A DNA stretch of 64,000 bases from Balaenoptera acutorostrata (taxonomy: Eukaryota; Chordata; Mammalia; Artiodactyla; Balaenopteridae), in contig NC_080067.1 in NCBI RefSeq assembly GCF_949987535.1, positions 56,106,405 to 56,170,404 of the forward strand, written 5' to 3'. The notes below the pieces were generated by a model. The model was not told where the DNA came from. It did no database searches and saw nothing but the letters and a program-made list of their open reading frames with translations. Shown here piece after piece: positions 45,673-56,785 of the stretch (its first letter is position 1; each line of letters begins with the position of its first letter). Position numbers and translations under genes: made by a program.

Positions 45673-46021
45673 GGGACTTCCCTGGTGGCACAGTGGTTAA
45701 GAATCCGCCTGCCAATGCAGAGGACAGGGGTTCAATCCCTGGTCCGGGAAGATCCCACGTGCCTCAGAGCAACTAAGCCCATGCGCCACAATTACTGAGC
45801 CTGCGCTCTAGAGCCCGCAAGCCACAACTACTGAGCCTAGGTGCTGCAACTACTGAAGTCTGTGTGCCTAGAGCCGGCTTCTAGGCTCCACAGCAAGAGA
45901 AGCCACTGCAATGAGAAGCCCGCGCACCGCAATGAAGAGTAGTCCCCGCCCACTGCAACTAGAGAAGACCTGCATGCAGCAATGAAGACCCAACGCAGCC
46001 AAAAATAAATAAACAAATAAA
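45673..46021 (+). mobile_element. CHR-2-like SINE, long form
   Basis: The element runs from 'gggacttccctggtggcaca' to 'acccaacgcagccaaaaata' and is flanked by taacttaca at 45664-45672 and 46022-46030. The middle contains an additional block (gcctaggtgctgcaactact ... cttctaggctccacag) compared with shorter copies. Promoter boxes are present (A: tggcacagtgg; B: ggttcaatccc). Confidence 0.93.
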
Positions 46022-46082
46022 TAACTTACAAACTTTTACACAGAAAGAATAAGATTGTTCTCTTTATCTTTGGAGCTCACAA

Positions 46083-46245
46083 TTTTTAGCAGGATATGTC
46101 TACCCATATATATGTGTATATAGACATTTAAAGAAATATATATGCATAAATAGATATAGATAGATGTGTGTATATATCTATAGCTATCTATATATATGAT
46201 GACAAAGATAGATACAGATATAGACATAGACATAGATAAAATCTT
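46083..46245. repeat. interrupted TATAGA/TATATA low-complexity tract
   Basis: Runs such as gatatagatagatgtgtgt and ctatagctatctatatatat form a degenerate microsatellite immediately beside a SINE. It is AT-rich and self-complementary in part. Confidence 0.8.
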
Positions 46246-46645
46246 TTCTCATCATTCCTGCCTGAAACTTGGTATCCTTTCTTCAATCCAGGGAAATATT
46301 ATTGTTTGCATGCTTCATTTTGTTTTATTTAAATATGTCCTCTCCTTTATGTGCATCATCTTCTCTTTCTGGAACTCCAAACAGTCTCATGTCAGTGTCC
46401 TTAAACTTCCCTTCCATCTCTGTACTCATGTTTTACATTTTTTTCCTCTGAGCTTTGTAATATTCTTGCATCCAGTTTCCAGGCTACTAGTTGAATTTCA
46501 ACAGTTACTATTTTCTTCACTAATGAATTTTAAGTTTAGAAATCATGTTTTTGTTGTTGTTGGTTTTATATCAAGAAAGTCTATTTTGTGTAGCCCTTGT
46601 ATCTCTTTAGGTAGTTCTATTATCCTTTCTGTCCAAGTTTAAGTT
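46246..46645 (-). mobile_element. probable L1M 5'/ORF1-proximal relic
   Basis: The stretch 'ctctttctggaactccaaac', followed by 'tcatgtcagtgtccttaaac', is the inverted counterpart of the ORF1-proximal L1M sequence 'attggagtccc'. An ORF at 46196-46642 has no known domain. It would be the 5' part of the relic that starts at 42780. Confidence 0.4.
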
Positions 46646-47594
46646 ATGTTCTCTGCCCTCCAGCAACTGTAATTCATAGATAGCCTGTTCTGAATGTTCA
46701 GCTTGTTCCTCTCTCTGGCTGCTTGGTCTTGAGTGATCTGTTCCTCAGAGCTCAGCTCCAGCTGCTGGTATATGTCAAGCAGTGACAGTTCAGTGAATGG
46801 TGGCCTGCCCAGAAGTCTCTACCCCTGAGGACCCATATGGTGACATCAGACAGGCTGTCTGTGCCCTATCTTCTCATGCTCTCCTAGGAGAGGACTCAGA
46901 CTACCTCTCTAGCCACACCTGAGAGCCAGGAAGAACATGCACACTTCCCTGGGTGGAGAGCAATCTCTCATGCCTAACTTCGCCCATTTTATCCTTTTGC
47001 TTGTGTGTATTCTTTTTGCTACAACTTTATTTGTATGTTTTTGAAAAAGTAATTTAATCTGAAATGCTCCTGTCCTTTTCTTTCTGCTTCTAAGCTCTCT
47101 TCTTCCTTAAGATAAGAACAGACTATACTAGAACTCCTCTGCTACCAACCCCCCTCCTTAGTGAAATTAAGGAGGGGAAGAAAAGTTCCTGGGGAAGAAG
47201 GAGGTTCTATTTGACATGAGGGGTTATCATTTAATAACTGAGAAATGTCAAATTTACATGAAGCTTCAGTAATACATTGGTTTAACATGTACATTAAAGA
47301 AAGATCAGGGGCAGAATTTGAAAGTGGAGCCCAGAATGAACCTATAGTTTATGTAAGGACCTGTTTCTGGAGGAAAACATATGAAAATGATTATTGCCAT
47401 GTTTACAAGTCTTGTTTTGAATAATGAATTAACATTTTAAATTGGCTTTTGGAAAAAGTGAAACCCAGATAGATTGTTTTGCTAGATTGTGGTCCTACCT
47501 ACAACTCTGTTAGGAACATCAAGTTCTGTAGCCTTCAAGAAGTGCTAGGTCCTTAGAGGAAACATGCATTATTTCTTTTTCTTTTTCTTTTTTT
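46646..47594. other. unique sequence with a perfect 10-bp hairpin
   Basis: No repeat family is assigned. A perfect hairpin with arms cccctcctta and taaggagggg and a 7-base loop lies at 47151-47177. No gene is seen. Confidence 0.45.
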
Positions 47595-48195
47595 TTACTT
47601 TACTTTTTTATTGAGGTAAAATTCACAACATAAAATTAATCACTTTAAAGTGAACAGCTCAGTGGCATTTGCATTAAGTACCTTCCCAATGTTGTGTAAC
47701 TACCACCTCCATCTAGTTCCAAAATATTTTCATCACCTGAAAACAAAACCCTGTATCCATTAAGCAGTTATTGTTAATTCTCTCCTTTCCTCAGCCCCTG
47801 GCAACCACCAAGCTACTTTCTGTGTCTATAGATTTACCTATTCTGGATACTTCATATAAATGGAATGATATAATATGTGACTTTTGTGTCTGCTTTCTTT
47901 CACTTGCCATGTTTTCAAGATTCATCCATGTTGTAGCATGTATCAGTACTTTATTCCTTCTTATGGCTGAGACTATCCCATTGTATGTGTGTAGCACACT
48001 TTATTTATCCATTTATCCATTGCTGAACATTTGGATTGTTTCCACCTTTGAGCTATTGAAAACAGTGGTGCTATGAAAATTGGTATACAAGTACTTGTCT
48101 GAGTACCTGTTTTCAATATTTTCGGGTATCCAGAAGTGGAATTGATGGATCATGTGGTAATTCTATATTTGACTTTTTGAGGAATTCTATTTGGC
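47595..48195 (-). mobile_element. L1M 3'-end fragment
   Basis: The inverted L1M 3' UTR reads 'tattgaggtaaaattcacaa', 'atcactttaaagtgaacagc', 'cagcccctggcaaccaccaa', 'catccatgttgtagcatgta' and 'tgctatgaaaattggtatac'. It is clear, though fully noncoding. Confidence 0.86.
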
Positions 48196-48868
48196 TTTTA
48201 TTTGCTTAACTAGCATGTGGCACTTAACCTCTGTTTATTTCTATTAGATCAATGAATCAACAGTTAGTGGTATGGGATTACTAGGAAACTCATGATATAT
48301 ATTCCTCACCACAGTTTGGCTCCTAGAGCATTTTCTCTTTCCCCATTTTCCCTAAAACTACCTAATAAAGAAGTAAAGATCCTAAGAAACACTGCTGTTC
48401 CAAAGTATAGATTAGAAGTCAGATCTTCTGATAAAGAACTGAGAAATTTGCTAATAACCAGCAAAAGATCGACAAACGCTTGAGCTACAAATTCTGGCAT
48501 TGTATTAATTACATAATAATTCCAAGGCTGGCAGGTAGAGAAGCAAATAGAATAAGGAAACATATACAATTTACATGAAATATTAAAATTTAATCCTTGA
48601 AGTCCGGGTAGTACCAGTTAATTTTAAATCCACACTCTTTGAAACATAAACAGATGAACGTTTCAGAGCACAGTTTTTAAGGAGAACACCTTTTAAAAAT
48701 GTTTTTAACCCTTTTTGAATGTTTTTGAGAAAGACACACACGTTAATATATACACATTCTCTGGCTGTTTTTCTTTTTAAGAGAGGGCCAGCATTCATAG
48801 ACAATTTGGTTTATTTTAGAGACATAACTTCTTAGAAATTCTATTTCAATTTCCCTTTTCCTCTCCTG
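48196..48868. other. unique sequence, no gene seen
   Basis: No repeats or coding evidence were recognised. Confidence 0.4.

Positions 48869-48932
<64 letters not shown>
48869..48932. repeat. (CT)n microsatellite, 64 bp
   Basis: It is an almost pure CT dinucleotide run with one tcc interruption near 48881. It creates the ERERER run in the minus-strand ORF at 48743-49012, which is an artefact. Length polymorphism is likely. Confidence 0.97.
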
Positions 48933-48935
<3 letters not shown>

Positions 48936-49886
48936 TGTTTTGAATGACAAGGAATAAGACAAATCAAGAGTTGTAAAGAGTGCTTCGGGGTAAACTCAGG
49001 GGATATAACCACCTAATTATGAATTTCCTGAATGTGCAATTTGACCAGTAGCAACTGGATGTGATTAGTACCGTGGGCCTCACCTCCAGCTGTTCTACAA
49101 AAACAAATCAGTGAAGGATTTCCAAGGCACATTTTCCGTTGGACCTGTTTTAAGTTTTAACGATGCGGACAGTGCAATGTTGCTCTTTTTTTTTTTTAAT
49201 AGGTGACAGATTGTCTGAAAAGAAGCAAGAGTTTCCTACAACAAAAGAACTAACTATGGAGCGTACATTTCTGCTTGAGGCAAATGTGTTTGAATCTGTG
49301 TAAGAAAATAAAACCTGCAAATCTGTCTCCTTGTATGTGGAACCAAAGCTGGAAATGTGTGCTCTAGAGGCAACTGTAAAATCATATTTCACTCTGGCAT
49401 ATGGGCCAGTGATTGTGCTGTGTGAGTAATGCATATATGTAATCCATGTGGTAAGCTTCGTGGACTGAGAAGAAGTCAGTGTTATTCACTGAGGTTTGGC
49501 AAGCAGGAACCATTTATTTCGAAAAATTTACATGGGCTGAAACAACGTGAAAAATGTACTGTCCATTTTGTCAGCTTGTGAACACAGCAAAAACCACAGC
49601 ACTCCCATCAGCCCCAAGACAGGGAAGAAAATCTCTTTTTGCTGTTTTATACTTACAGAAGAACGACTGCTCTTGTACAACAAGGGAATTTATGCTTAAT
49701 GCATACTATCTTCCACCAAATCAAGTCCAAATGAACCAGAGTTCCAAAAAAACTTTGACAATACAATACACTAAGGGGAGAGCCAAAAACTTCATATATT
49801 TTATTCTCATTGTGTTGTTCAGATCAATTTTTAAGTGCTTTTAGCTATGGATTCTTGAGTTTTAAAGCAATTATAAAATATCTTCA
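48933..49886. other. unique sequence, no gene supported
   Basis: No repeat is recognised apart from a T run near 49187-49198. ORFs at 49150-49434 (minus) and 49554-49844 (plus) have no recognisable domain. Parts such as 49260-49440 look well preserved but show no coding pattern. Confidence 0.4.
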
Positions 49887-50001
49887 GGGACTTCCCTGGC
49901 GGTCCAGTGGTTAGGACTCCACACTTCCACTGCAGGGGGCACAGGTTCGATCCCTGGCCGGGAAACTAAGATCCCCATGCCGCACAGCATGGCCAAAAAA
50001 G
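49887..50001 (+). mobile_element. short CHR-related SINE (tRNA-derived, no long tail module)
   Basis: This 115-bp element starts 'gggacttccctggcggtcca' and ends 'acagcatggccaaaaaagaa'. The B-box is ggttcgatccc near 49944. The flanks aaatatcttca (49876-49886) and aaaatcttca (50002-50011) are a slightly decayed TSD. It is the shorter SINE type, also found at 51774, 52545 and 54431. Confidence 0.9.
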
Positions 50002-50414
50002 AAAATCTTCACTAAGTTCATGGCAGCATAAGCTCTCGATAGAGGGGAAAAAAATGAAGATGAATGAACTTGGAGGACCCCACTAATCTTTGTGAATAGC
50101 AAGATATCATTTAGGCATTAAATTTTTTCTTTTTTGATTCAAAGGCACTTAAAAAAATATTCTTTAGGCCATAAAGTGGCCTCAGAAGTGCTCTAGAGCA
50201 GGCAGGGGAAGAGGACCTGGGCAATTGGTGGGTAAAATTGGGAGTGGGGGTGGATGGTATTCAAAATGGTGCTATACTTTGACTTCAGTTTCTAAAAGTC
50301 TCACAAACTGACCTCTGGTGTTTCAGTGTCATCTTTCACAATGCTTCCTCTAATGTCTTCTCCTCAGTCCTATCTGCCATGTCAATTTAATGGTTTTAAA
50401 ATTTTTGAGAGGGG
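50002..50414. other. unique sequence, no gene seen
   Basis: Nothing recognisable was found. Confidence 0.35.
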
Positions 50415-50708
50415 AATTTCCATTTCCACCTAGAAAGGATTAACTGCTAACAGGAATTTCCTTCCCACCATAAACAACTAGAAAATCAGGCAAAATATAT
50501 GAAATAGCAAGTTTCAGACATTAGACATCTGGCAGTGTAGAACTGGATTCCTGAAAGAATCCCTATGATTATCCCAGATTACTGCCTTGAGAAAGGCACA
50601 GCAGAGGGAAAAGGAACACAGCAACTTGCTGAGTCGAGGAAACAGATCAGTTTGGGGAGGCCAGGCAGCTATAATCTTAAGAGCAGAGTTCAAAAGAGAG
50701 AGAGAGCT

Positions 50709-51057
50709 CGGACTTCCCTGGTGGCGCAGTGGTTACGAATCCGCCTGCCAATGCAGGGGACACAGGTTCGAGCCCTGGTCCAGGAAGATCCCACATGCCG
50801 CGGAGCAACTAAGCCCGTGTGCCACAACTACTGAGCCTGCGCTCTAGAGCCCGTGAGCCACGACTATGAAGCCCGTGTGCCTAGAGCCCGTGCTCTGCAA
50901 CAAGAGAAGCCACCGCAATGAGAAGCCTGAGCACAGCAACGAAGAGTAGCCCATGCTCGCCACAACTAGAGAAAGCCCGCGCACAGCAACGAAGACCCAA
51001 TGCAGCCAACTAAATAAATAAATAAAAATAAATTTAAAAAAATAGCTTTAAAAAAAA
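50709..51057 (+). mobile_element. CHR-2-like SINE, full length
   Basis: The element runs from 'ggacttccctggtggcgcag' to 'agacccaatgcagccaacta' and an A-rich tail. Target duplication is agagagagct at 50699-50708 and 51058-51067. Two ORFs that start upstream (50565-50834, 50587-50847) run into it and are not genes. Confidence 0.93.
50722..50775 (+). promoter_or_regulatory. SINE internal RNA polymerase III promoter (A and B boxes)
   Basis: The tRNA-like boxes are intact: the A box tggcgcagtgg (50722-50732) and the B box ggttcgagccc (50765-50775), spaced as in tRNA genes. In such SINEs these recruit TFIIIC and Pol III. Whether this copy is transcribed cannot be told from the sequence. Confidence 0.7.
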
Positions 51058-51773
51058 AGAGAGAGCTAAGCAGAGAAAGAGATACAGAAATCTGCATAGG
51101 AGTCCCCTTGAGTTTTTGCTGAATATCAGTCTGCATATGCATAAGGTAAAACCCTTGTTTTTGTCATGAAAATCTTCTGAGGAAAGACTAATTCCTGAGA
51201 AGATGTAAGGTGAACAATTCCCAGAAATCACATAGGACCATAAATGTTTGAATTCCCTTCATCCAGAGTGGAGAAATCTGGTTGAATATTTAGCTATGTA
51301 GTAGAGATCTTAGAAGGGCTCTGCCTTAGAAGTGAGGCTAAATTAACTTTAGAATTAAGGGTATTCTAGAAGCTTCCTAAAAAAGCTTTAAAATAAACCC
51401 TAATATGATAAACTCTAACCTGCAAGTAACCTTGCTGCCTACCAGAAGAAGTCTAACATTATTTAAAGGAATACAATAAAATCTAGCACCAAATAATCTA
51501 GAATTCATAATCTTTATCTAATTAAAATATCACCAGACATACAAGGAAATAGGAAAATGTGACACATAACCAGGTGAAAAAATAGTAAGTTGAAACAAAT
51601 TCTGAAATAACAGAAAATGGAATTAGCGGACATGTATGCTAAAATAGCTATTATAAATACGCACTCACAAATTATAAATGTGCTCACGAAGATATAAGAC
51701 AACATAAATACAGGAAGAAAAGACATATATGAATAAAGTCTCAGCTAGAACTTCCAGAGATGAAAAATATGAT

Positions 51774-51943
51774 ATATTTTTTAAAGTCTTTATTGAATTT
51801 GTTAAAATATTGCTTCTGTTTTATGTTTTTTGGTTTTTTGGCTGTGAGGCATGTGGGATCTTAGCTCCCTGACCAAGGATCAAACCCACACCCCCTGCAC
51901 TGGAAGGCAAAGTCTCAACCACTGGACCACCAGGGAAGTCCCC
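51774..51943 (-). mobile_element. short CHR-related SINE with T-rich tail module
   Basis: The inverted element is flanked by aaaatatgat at 51764-51773 and 51944-51953. It contains 'taaagtctttattgaatttg', 'ttgcttctgttttatgtttt' and ends 'gaccaccagggaagtccc'. The tail module is longer than in the copy at 49887. Confidence 0.9.
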
Positions 51944-51970
51944 AAAATATGATGTTTTAAGTAAAAATTT

Positions 51971-52315
51971 TTTTAACTTATTTATTTTATTTCTGGCTGT
52001 GTTGGGTCTTCGTTGCTGCACACGGGCTTTTCTCTGGTTGAGACGAGTGGGGGCTACTCTTCGTTGTGGTGCACAGTCTTCTCATTGCAGTGGCTTCTAT
52101 TGTGGAGCACAGGCTCTACGCGCACAGGCTTCAGTAGTTGCAGCATGCGGGCTCAGTAGTTGTGGCTCGTGGGCTCTAGAGTGCAGGCTCAGTAGTTGTG
52201 GCGCACGGGCTTAATTGCTCCACGGCATGTGGGATCTTCCCAGACCAGGGCTTGAACCCGTGTCCCCTTCATTGGCAGGCGGATTCTTAACCACTGTGCC
52301 ACCAAGGAAAGCCCC
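51971..52315 (-). mobile_element. CHR-2-like SINE, full length
   Basis: The inverted SINE starts 'aacttatttattttatttct', 'ggctgtgttgggtcttcgtt' and ends 'gccaccaaggaaagcccc'. The flanks ttttaagtaaaaattt (51955-51970) and ttttaaataaaatttt (52316-52331) are a slightly changed TSD. It landed only 27 bp from the preceding SINE, in the same orientation. Confidence 0.92.
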
Positions 52316-52544
52316 TTTTAAATAAAATTTTATACTGAAAGAAAGAATCCTGAAGAAGTGGGGAAAAAGGAAGAAAGAAAAATGAAACAAATAGAAAACC
52401 AATAGGAAAATGGTAGATTTAAACCCAACTATATAAATAATTACATTAAAGGTAAATGGTCCAAACATTCCAAATAAAAAGCAGAGAGTGTGGGACAGAA
52501 TAGAAAAGCAAAATCCAACTGATATTTTAAAATGTGATATATTA

Positions 52545-52665
52545 GAATTCCCTTGTGGTCCAGTGGTTAGGACTCGATGCTCTCACTGCAGGGGGCCCAG
52601 GTTCTATCCCTGGTCAGGGAACTGAGATCCCACAAGCTGCACCACGCAGACAAAAAAAAAAAAAA
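52545..52665 (+). mobile_element. short CHR-related SINE
   Basis: A plus-strand copy that starts 'gaattcccttgtggtccagt' and ends with a 13-A tail. The B box ggttctatccc has one change. It is followed by a (TATATC)n microsatellite (52666-52696), which probably grew from the tail. Confidence 0.88.
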
Positions 52666-52696
52666 GTATATATCTATATCTATATCTATATCTATG
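52666..52696. repeat. (TATATC)n microsatellite at a SINE tail
   Basis: About five units of tatatctatatc follow the A tail of the SINE at 52545. Expansion at SINE tails is common. Confidence 0.85.
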
Positions 52697-53100
52697 CCAT
52701 GGAATATTATTTAGTTATAAAAAGTAATGAAATTCTGATGTATGCTATAATGTGGATGAACCATGAAAACATTGTGCTAAGTGAAAGAAGACATAAAAGA
52801 ACAAATATTCTACTTTTATGAGGTACCTAGAAGAGATGAATTCATAAAGACAAAAAGTAAAATAGGGGCTGGGGGTTGCTTGGAGTGAGAAGTTACTGTT
52901 TAATAGTTACTACAGAATTTCTGTTTGGATTTGATTTTAAAATTCTGGAAATGGATAGTGATGATGATTGCACAACATTATGGATGTAGTTAGTGCCACT
53001 GAAATGTATACTTTAAAAATGGTTAAAATGGTAGATTTTATGTTATGTACATTTTACTACATAATACCATAATATTTTATGTTACCTATATTTTACATTA
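52697..53100 (+). mobile_element. L1M 3'-end fragment inserted or joined within the larger L1M
   Basis: The segment 'ccatggaatattatttagtt', 'gaaccatgaaaacattgtgc', 'aagtgaaagaagacataaaa' and 'gcacaacattatggatgtag' is the 3' end of an L1M, whereas the flanking sequence belongs to an earlier part of ORF2 and resumes at 53469. It is therefore a separate insertion of the same broad class. Confidence 0.75.
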
Positions 53101-53116
53101 AAAATGAAAAAAAGGG

Positions 53117-53453
53117 GCTTCCCTGGTGGTGCAGTGGTTAAGAATCCACCTGCCAATGCAGGGGTCACGGGTTCAAGCCCTGGTCTGGGAGGATCCCACG
53201 TGCCGCGGAGCAGCTAAGCCCATGCGCCACAACTACTGAGCCTGCGCTCTAGAGCCCGCGAGCCACAACTACTGGGACCTGCACGACTAGAGCCCGTGCT
53301 CTGCAACGAGAGAAGCCGCCACAATGAGAGGCCCACGTGGCACAATGAAGAGTGGCCCCCCGCTCGCCACAACTAAAAAAAAGGAAAGCCCGCGGGCAGC
53401 AATGAGGACCCAACACAGCCAAAAATAAAATAAATAAATAAATTTGTTTTTTA
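53117..53453 (+). mobile_element. CHR-2-like SINE, full length
   Basis: The copy runs from 'ggcttccctggtggtgcagt' to 'acccaacacagccaaaaata' and a long A/T tail. Its TSD, aaaaatgaaaaaaagg (53101-53116) versus aaaaatgaaaaaagg (53454-53468), differs in one A. ORFs on the minus strand (53249-53484) are repeat-derived. Confidence 0.92.
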
Positions 53454-53774
53454 AAAAATGAAAAAAGGCCCAACTATATGCCACCTATAATAAACCCAGT
53501 TTAAGTATAAAGACACAGATAATTTTAAATAAAATAGTAATAAAACAATATGCCATGCAACCATTAATCTAAAGATAGTTGAAATGGCTCTATTTCTATC
53601 TGATAAATTTGAATTCAGAACAAGGGATAAAGAAGACTACTTCATAATTTTAATGGGGTCAATTCATTAGGAAGATATAACACTCTTAAATATTCATGAA
53701 CCTTAAAACAGATTCAAATCACATGAAGCAAAAATTGATAAAATGGAAGGGAAAAGGAAACAAATCTATAATTA

Positions 53775-54081
53775 CACAGGTTTATGGAGTTATTGTGGGT
53801 TTGTTTCCAGACCACCACGATAAAGTAAATACTGCAATAAAGCTAGTCACACAGATTTTTTGGTTTCCCAGTGCATATAAAAGTTATGTTTATACTATAC
53901 TGTAGGCTATCAAATGTGCAGTAGCATTATGTCTAAAAAATGTACATATCTTAATTTTAAAAAAATAAAAAATTCTAATCATCATCTGACAACACAGCAT
54001 TGCCACAAACCTTCAATTTGTAAAAGACCTGATATCTGTGAAGCTCAATAAAGCAAAGTGGAATAAAACCAGGCATGCCTG
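53775..54081 (+). mobile_element. Tigger1-derived nonautonomous DNA transposon
   Basis: The Tigger1 terminal region is seen at the left ('gtttccagaccaccacgata', 'gcaataaagctagtcacaca', 'tatactgtaggctatcaaat') and right ('caataaagcaaagtggaata' then 'aaaccaggcatgcctg'). TA target duplications lie at 53773-53774 and 54082-54083, and the L1M flanks read through once the element is removed. The transposase gene is absent. Confidence 0.85.
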
Positions 54082-54430
54082 TAGTTGGGGAGTTCAACAC
54101 TCCGCTCCCAGTAATTGATAGAACAAGTAGACAGCACTGACAACACTAACAGCTTGAACACTAACATACTATTTAAACACTCCACCAAACAATAATAGAA
54201 TACACCTTTCTTTCAAATACCAATGGAACATTCACAAAGATCAACTATAGTTTGGATCTTAAAAGAAATCTCAACAAATTTAAAAGCATTGAAAGCATAC
54301 AGTGTATATTCTCAATCACAATAAAATTAAATTAGAAATCAATAAGAAAAAAAATTTTTGGACCACCTCCCCCCCGCCCCACTGCCAAATATTTAGTAAT
54401 TGAGCAATACAGTTCTAAATTACTCAAGGA

Positions 54431-54561
54431 AGGACTTCCCTGGTGGTCCAGTGTTTAAGACTCCACACTTCCCCTGCAGGGAGTGCAGGGTTGATACCTG
54501 GTCGGGGAACTAAGATCCCACGTGCCACGTGGTGTGACCAAAAAAAATAAAAAAATAAAAA
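54431..54561 (+). mobile_element. short CHR-related SINE
   Basis: It starts 'aggacttccctggtggtcca' and ends with a (AAAATAA)-type tail. The TSD taaattactcaa is at 54416-54427 and 54562-54573. The B box has decayed to 'gggttgatacc'. Confidence 0.9.
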
Positions 54562-55376
54562 TAAATTACTCAAAGAAGAAGTCACAAAGGAAAATTAGAA
54601 TATATCTTTAACTGAGTGAAAATTAAAACACGATATATCGAAATTTATGGGAAAGAGCTAAAGCAGTGTGCAGAGGGAAATTTATAGTTTTAAATGCTTA
54701 AATAAATAATCTAAGCTTCTATTTTAAGAAACTAGAAAAAGAAGTAATTAAACCCAAAGTAAGCAGAACACAAGTAATGATAAAGCTAAGAGCAGGAGTC
54801 AATGAAATAAAAAAGGAAATCAATGACACCAAAAAATGTTTCTTTTAAAAGAGTCAGTGGAATTGGTAAATCTCTTGCTTGAATGACTAAGAAAGAAAGA
54901 AGACATAAAGTATCAATATATGGAATGAAATCAGGAATATCATCTAGATCCTCAGACAACAGAAAATAAGGGAATATTATAAACAACTTCAGGCCAATAA
55001 ATTTGACAGCTTAAGTAAAATGGGAAAATTCTTAGAAAAACACAAACTGCCAATATTCATTCAAGAAGAAATATCTAGATAATCTGTATCTAAAAAGTAA
55101 ATTGAATTTGTAGTTAAAAAACCTTCCCACGGAGAAATTCCGGGCTCAGATGGTTTCACAAGTGAATTTTACTAAACATTTAAAAAAGAAATAATTTCAA
55201 TTCAATACAGTTGTTTTTGTGAAGCCAGTATTATGCTAAGGTTAAAACCAAAGGCACTGCAGAAAAGACATATCAATAGACACAAACACCTTTAACAACA
55301 TTTTAGTGTATCAAATTAAAAATGATAATACATCATATCCAAGCAATGTTTATTTCAGGAATGTAAAGTTGTTGTA

Positions 55377-56290
55377 TTTTGTTTTATTATTTTTGAATTG
55401 AAATATAATTCACATACCATGACATTCACTCATTTAAAGTGTACAGTGCAATGGTGTTTAATAATTTAGTATACACATAAAATTGTGTAACCATCACCAC
55501 CATCTAATTTCAGAACATTTCTATCACCCTGAAAATGTATATTGTGTCCATTGATATTCACTACCCAATCCTCTCTCCCCTGTCCCTGCAAAGCACTAAA
55601 CTGCTGTCTCTGTGTATTTCCCTATTTGGGGCTTTTTATATCAATGGATTCATACAATATATGGCCTTTTATGCCTGGCTTCTTTCAACTGGCAGAATGC
55701 TTTCAAGGCTCATTCAGGTTGTAGCATCTATCAGTTCTTAATTCCTTTTTACAGCCTAATATTTTTCCATTGTACAGATATACAATTGGCCCTTGAACAA
55801 TGCAAGGATTAATCTGCATATAATTTATAGTTGGTCCTCCATATCCGAGGTTCGTCCATATCCACGATTCAACCAAACACGGACCAAGTAGCACTGTAGT
55901 ATTTACTCTTGAAAAATATCTGCGTGTAAGTGGGCCCGTACAGTTCAAACCGTGTTGCTCGAGGGTCAGCTGTACCACATTCTGCTTATTTATTCATCAG
56001 TTGAGGGACATATGAATTGTCCAATTTTTGACTAACACTGCTATGATCATTCATATACAAGTTTTCATGTGGACATATGCTTTCATTTGTTTTGAGCAAA
56101 TACAGAGAACAGAATTGCTGGCTCACAGTGTTTAACTTTGAGGAACTGCCAAACTTTTTTCCAAAGTGACTGTACCTTTGTACATTCCCTTCCGCAATGC
56201 AAGAGGGTTCCACCTTATCCACATCTTCGTTGACTCTTAACCATTGTCTCCCTTTTTGATTAAATGAGACATGGTAATAAGATTGGTTTA
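55377..56290 (-). mobile_element. L1M 3' end inserted in the larger L1M, carrying a Tigger-like element
   Basis: The inverted L1M reads 'gaaatataattcacatacca', 'agtgtacagtgcaatggtgt', 'catcaccaccatctaatttc', then after 55974 'accacattctgcttatttat', 'aactttgaggaactgccaaa' and 'gttccaccttatccacatct'. Sense-strand ORF2 of the host L1M stops near 55375 and resumes near 56291. No TSD can be fixed exactly. Confidence 0.85.
55783..55972. mobile_element. MER8/Tigger-type nonautonomous DNA transposon, 190 bp
   Basis: The left end caattggcccttgaacaa and the inverted right end cagctgaccctcgagcaa form imperfect terminal repeats (13 of 18). They are flanked by TA at 55781-55782 and 55973-55974. The host L1M text 'cagatata' plus 'ccacattctgc' reads through when the element is removed. 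No transposase. Confidence 0.88.
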
Positions 56291-56411
56291 CCAACTGAAA
56301 ATCAATCATAGTATACTTAAAAAGAAAAACCAGATGATCATCTCAATAGATGTAGGAAAAGCATTTGACAAAACTCAATACTCATTCTTTATATAAAAAT
56401 AAAACAAAAGG

Positions 56412-56785
56412 GGACTTCCCTGGTGGTGCAGTGGTTAAGAATCTGCCTGCCAATGCAGGGGACACAGGTTCAATCCCTGGTCCGGGAAGATCCCACGTGC
56501 CGCAGAGCAACTAAGCCCATGCACCACAACTACTGAGCTTGCACTCTAGAGCCTGCAAGCGATGACTACTGAAGCCCATGCACCCTTGAGCCCATGTGCC
56601 ACAACTACTGAGCCCACGTGCTGCAACTACTGAAGCCCACACACCTAGAGCCTGTGCTCCGCAACAAGAGACGCCACCGCAATGAGAAGCTGCACACTGC
56701 AACAAAGAGTGACCCCTGCTCGCTGCAACTGGAGAAAGCCTGCATGCAGCAACAAAGACCCAACGCAGCCAAAAATAAATAAAAC
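56412..56785 (+). mobile_element. CHR-2-like SINE, extended middle
   Basis: The element runs from 'gggacttccctggtggtgca' to 'acccaacgcagccaaaaata'. It is about 25-30 bp longer than typical copies because the 'acaactactgagcccacgtg' block recurs (56603-56640). The flanking aataaaac (56398-56406 and about 56776) is a plausible TSD. Minus-strand ORFs (56511-56975) are repeat-derived. Confidence 0.88.

Noticed and set aside
48743..49012. ORF with an ERERERER run as an RE-rich protein
   Set aside because: The run is the translated CT microsatellite.
50709..50790. Stand-alone tRNA gene
   Set aside because: A and B boxes are present, but no cloverleaf anticodon arm or acceptor stem; it is the head of a SINE.
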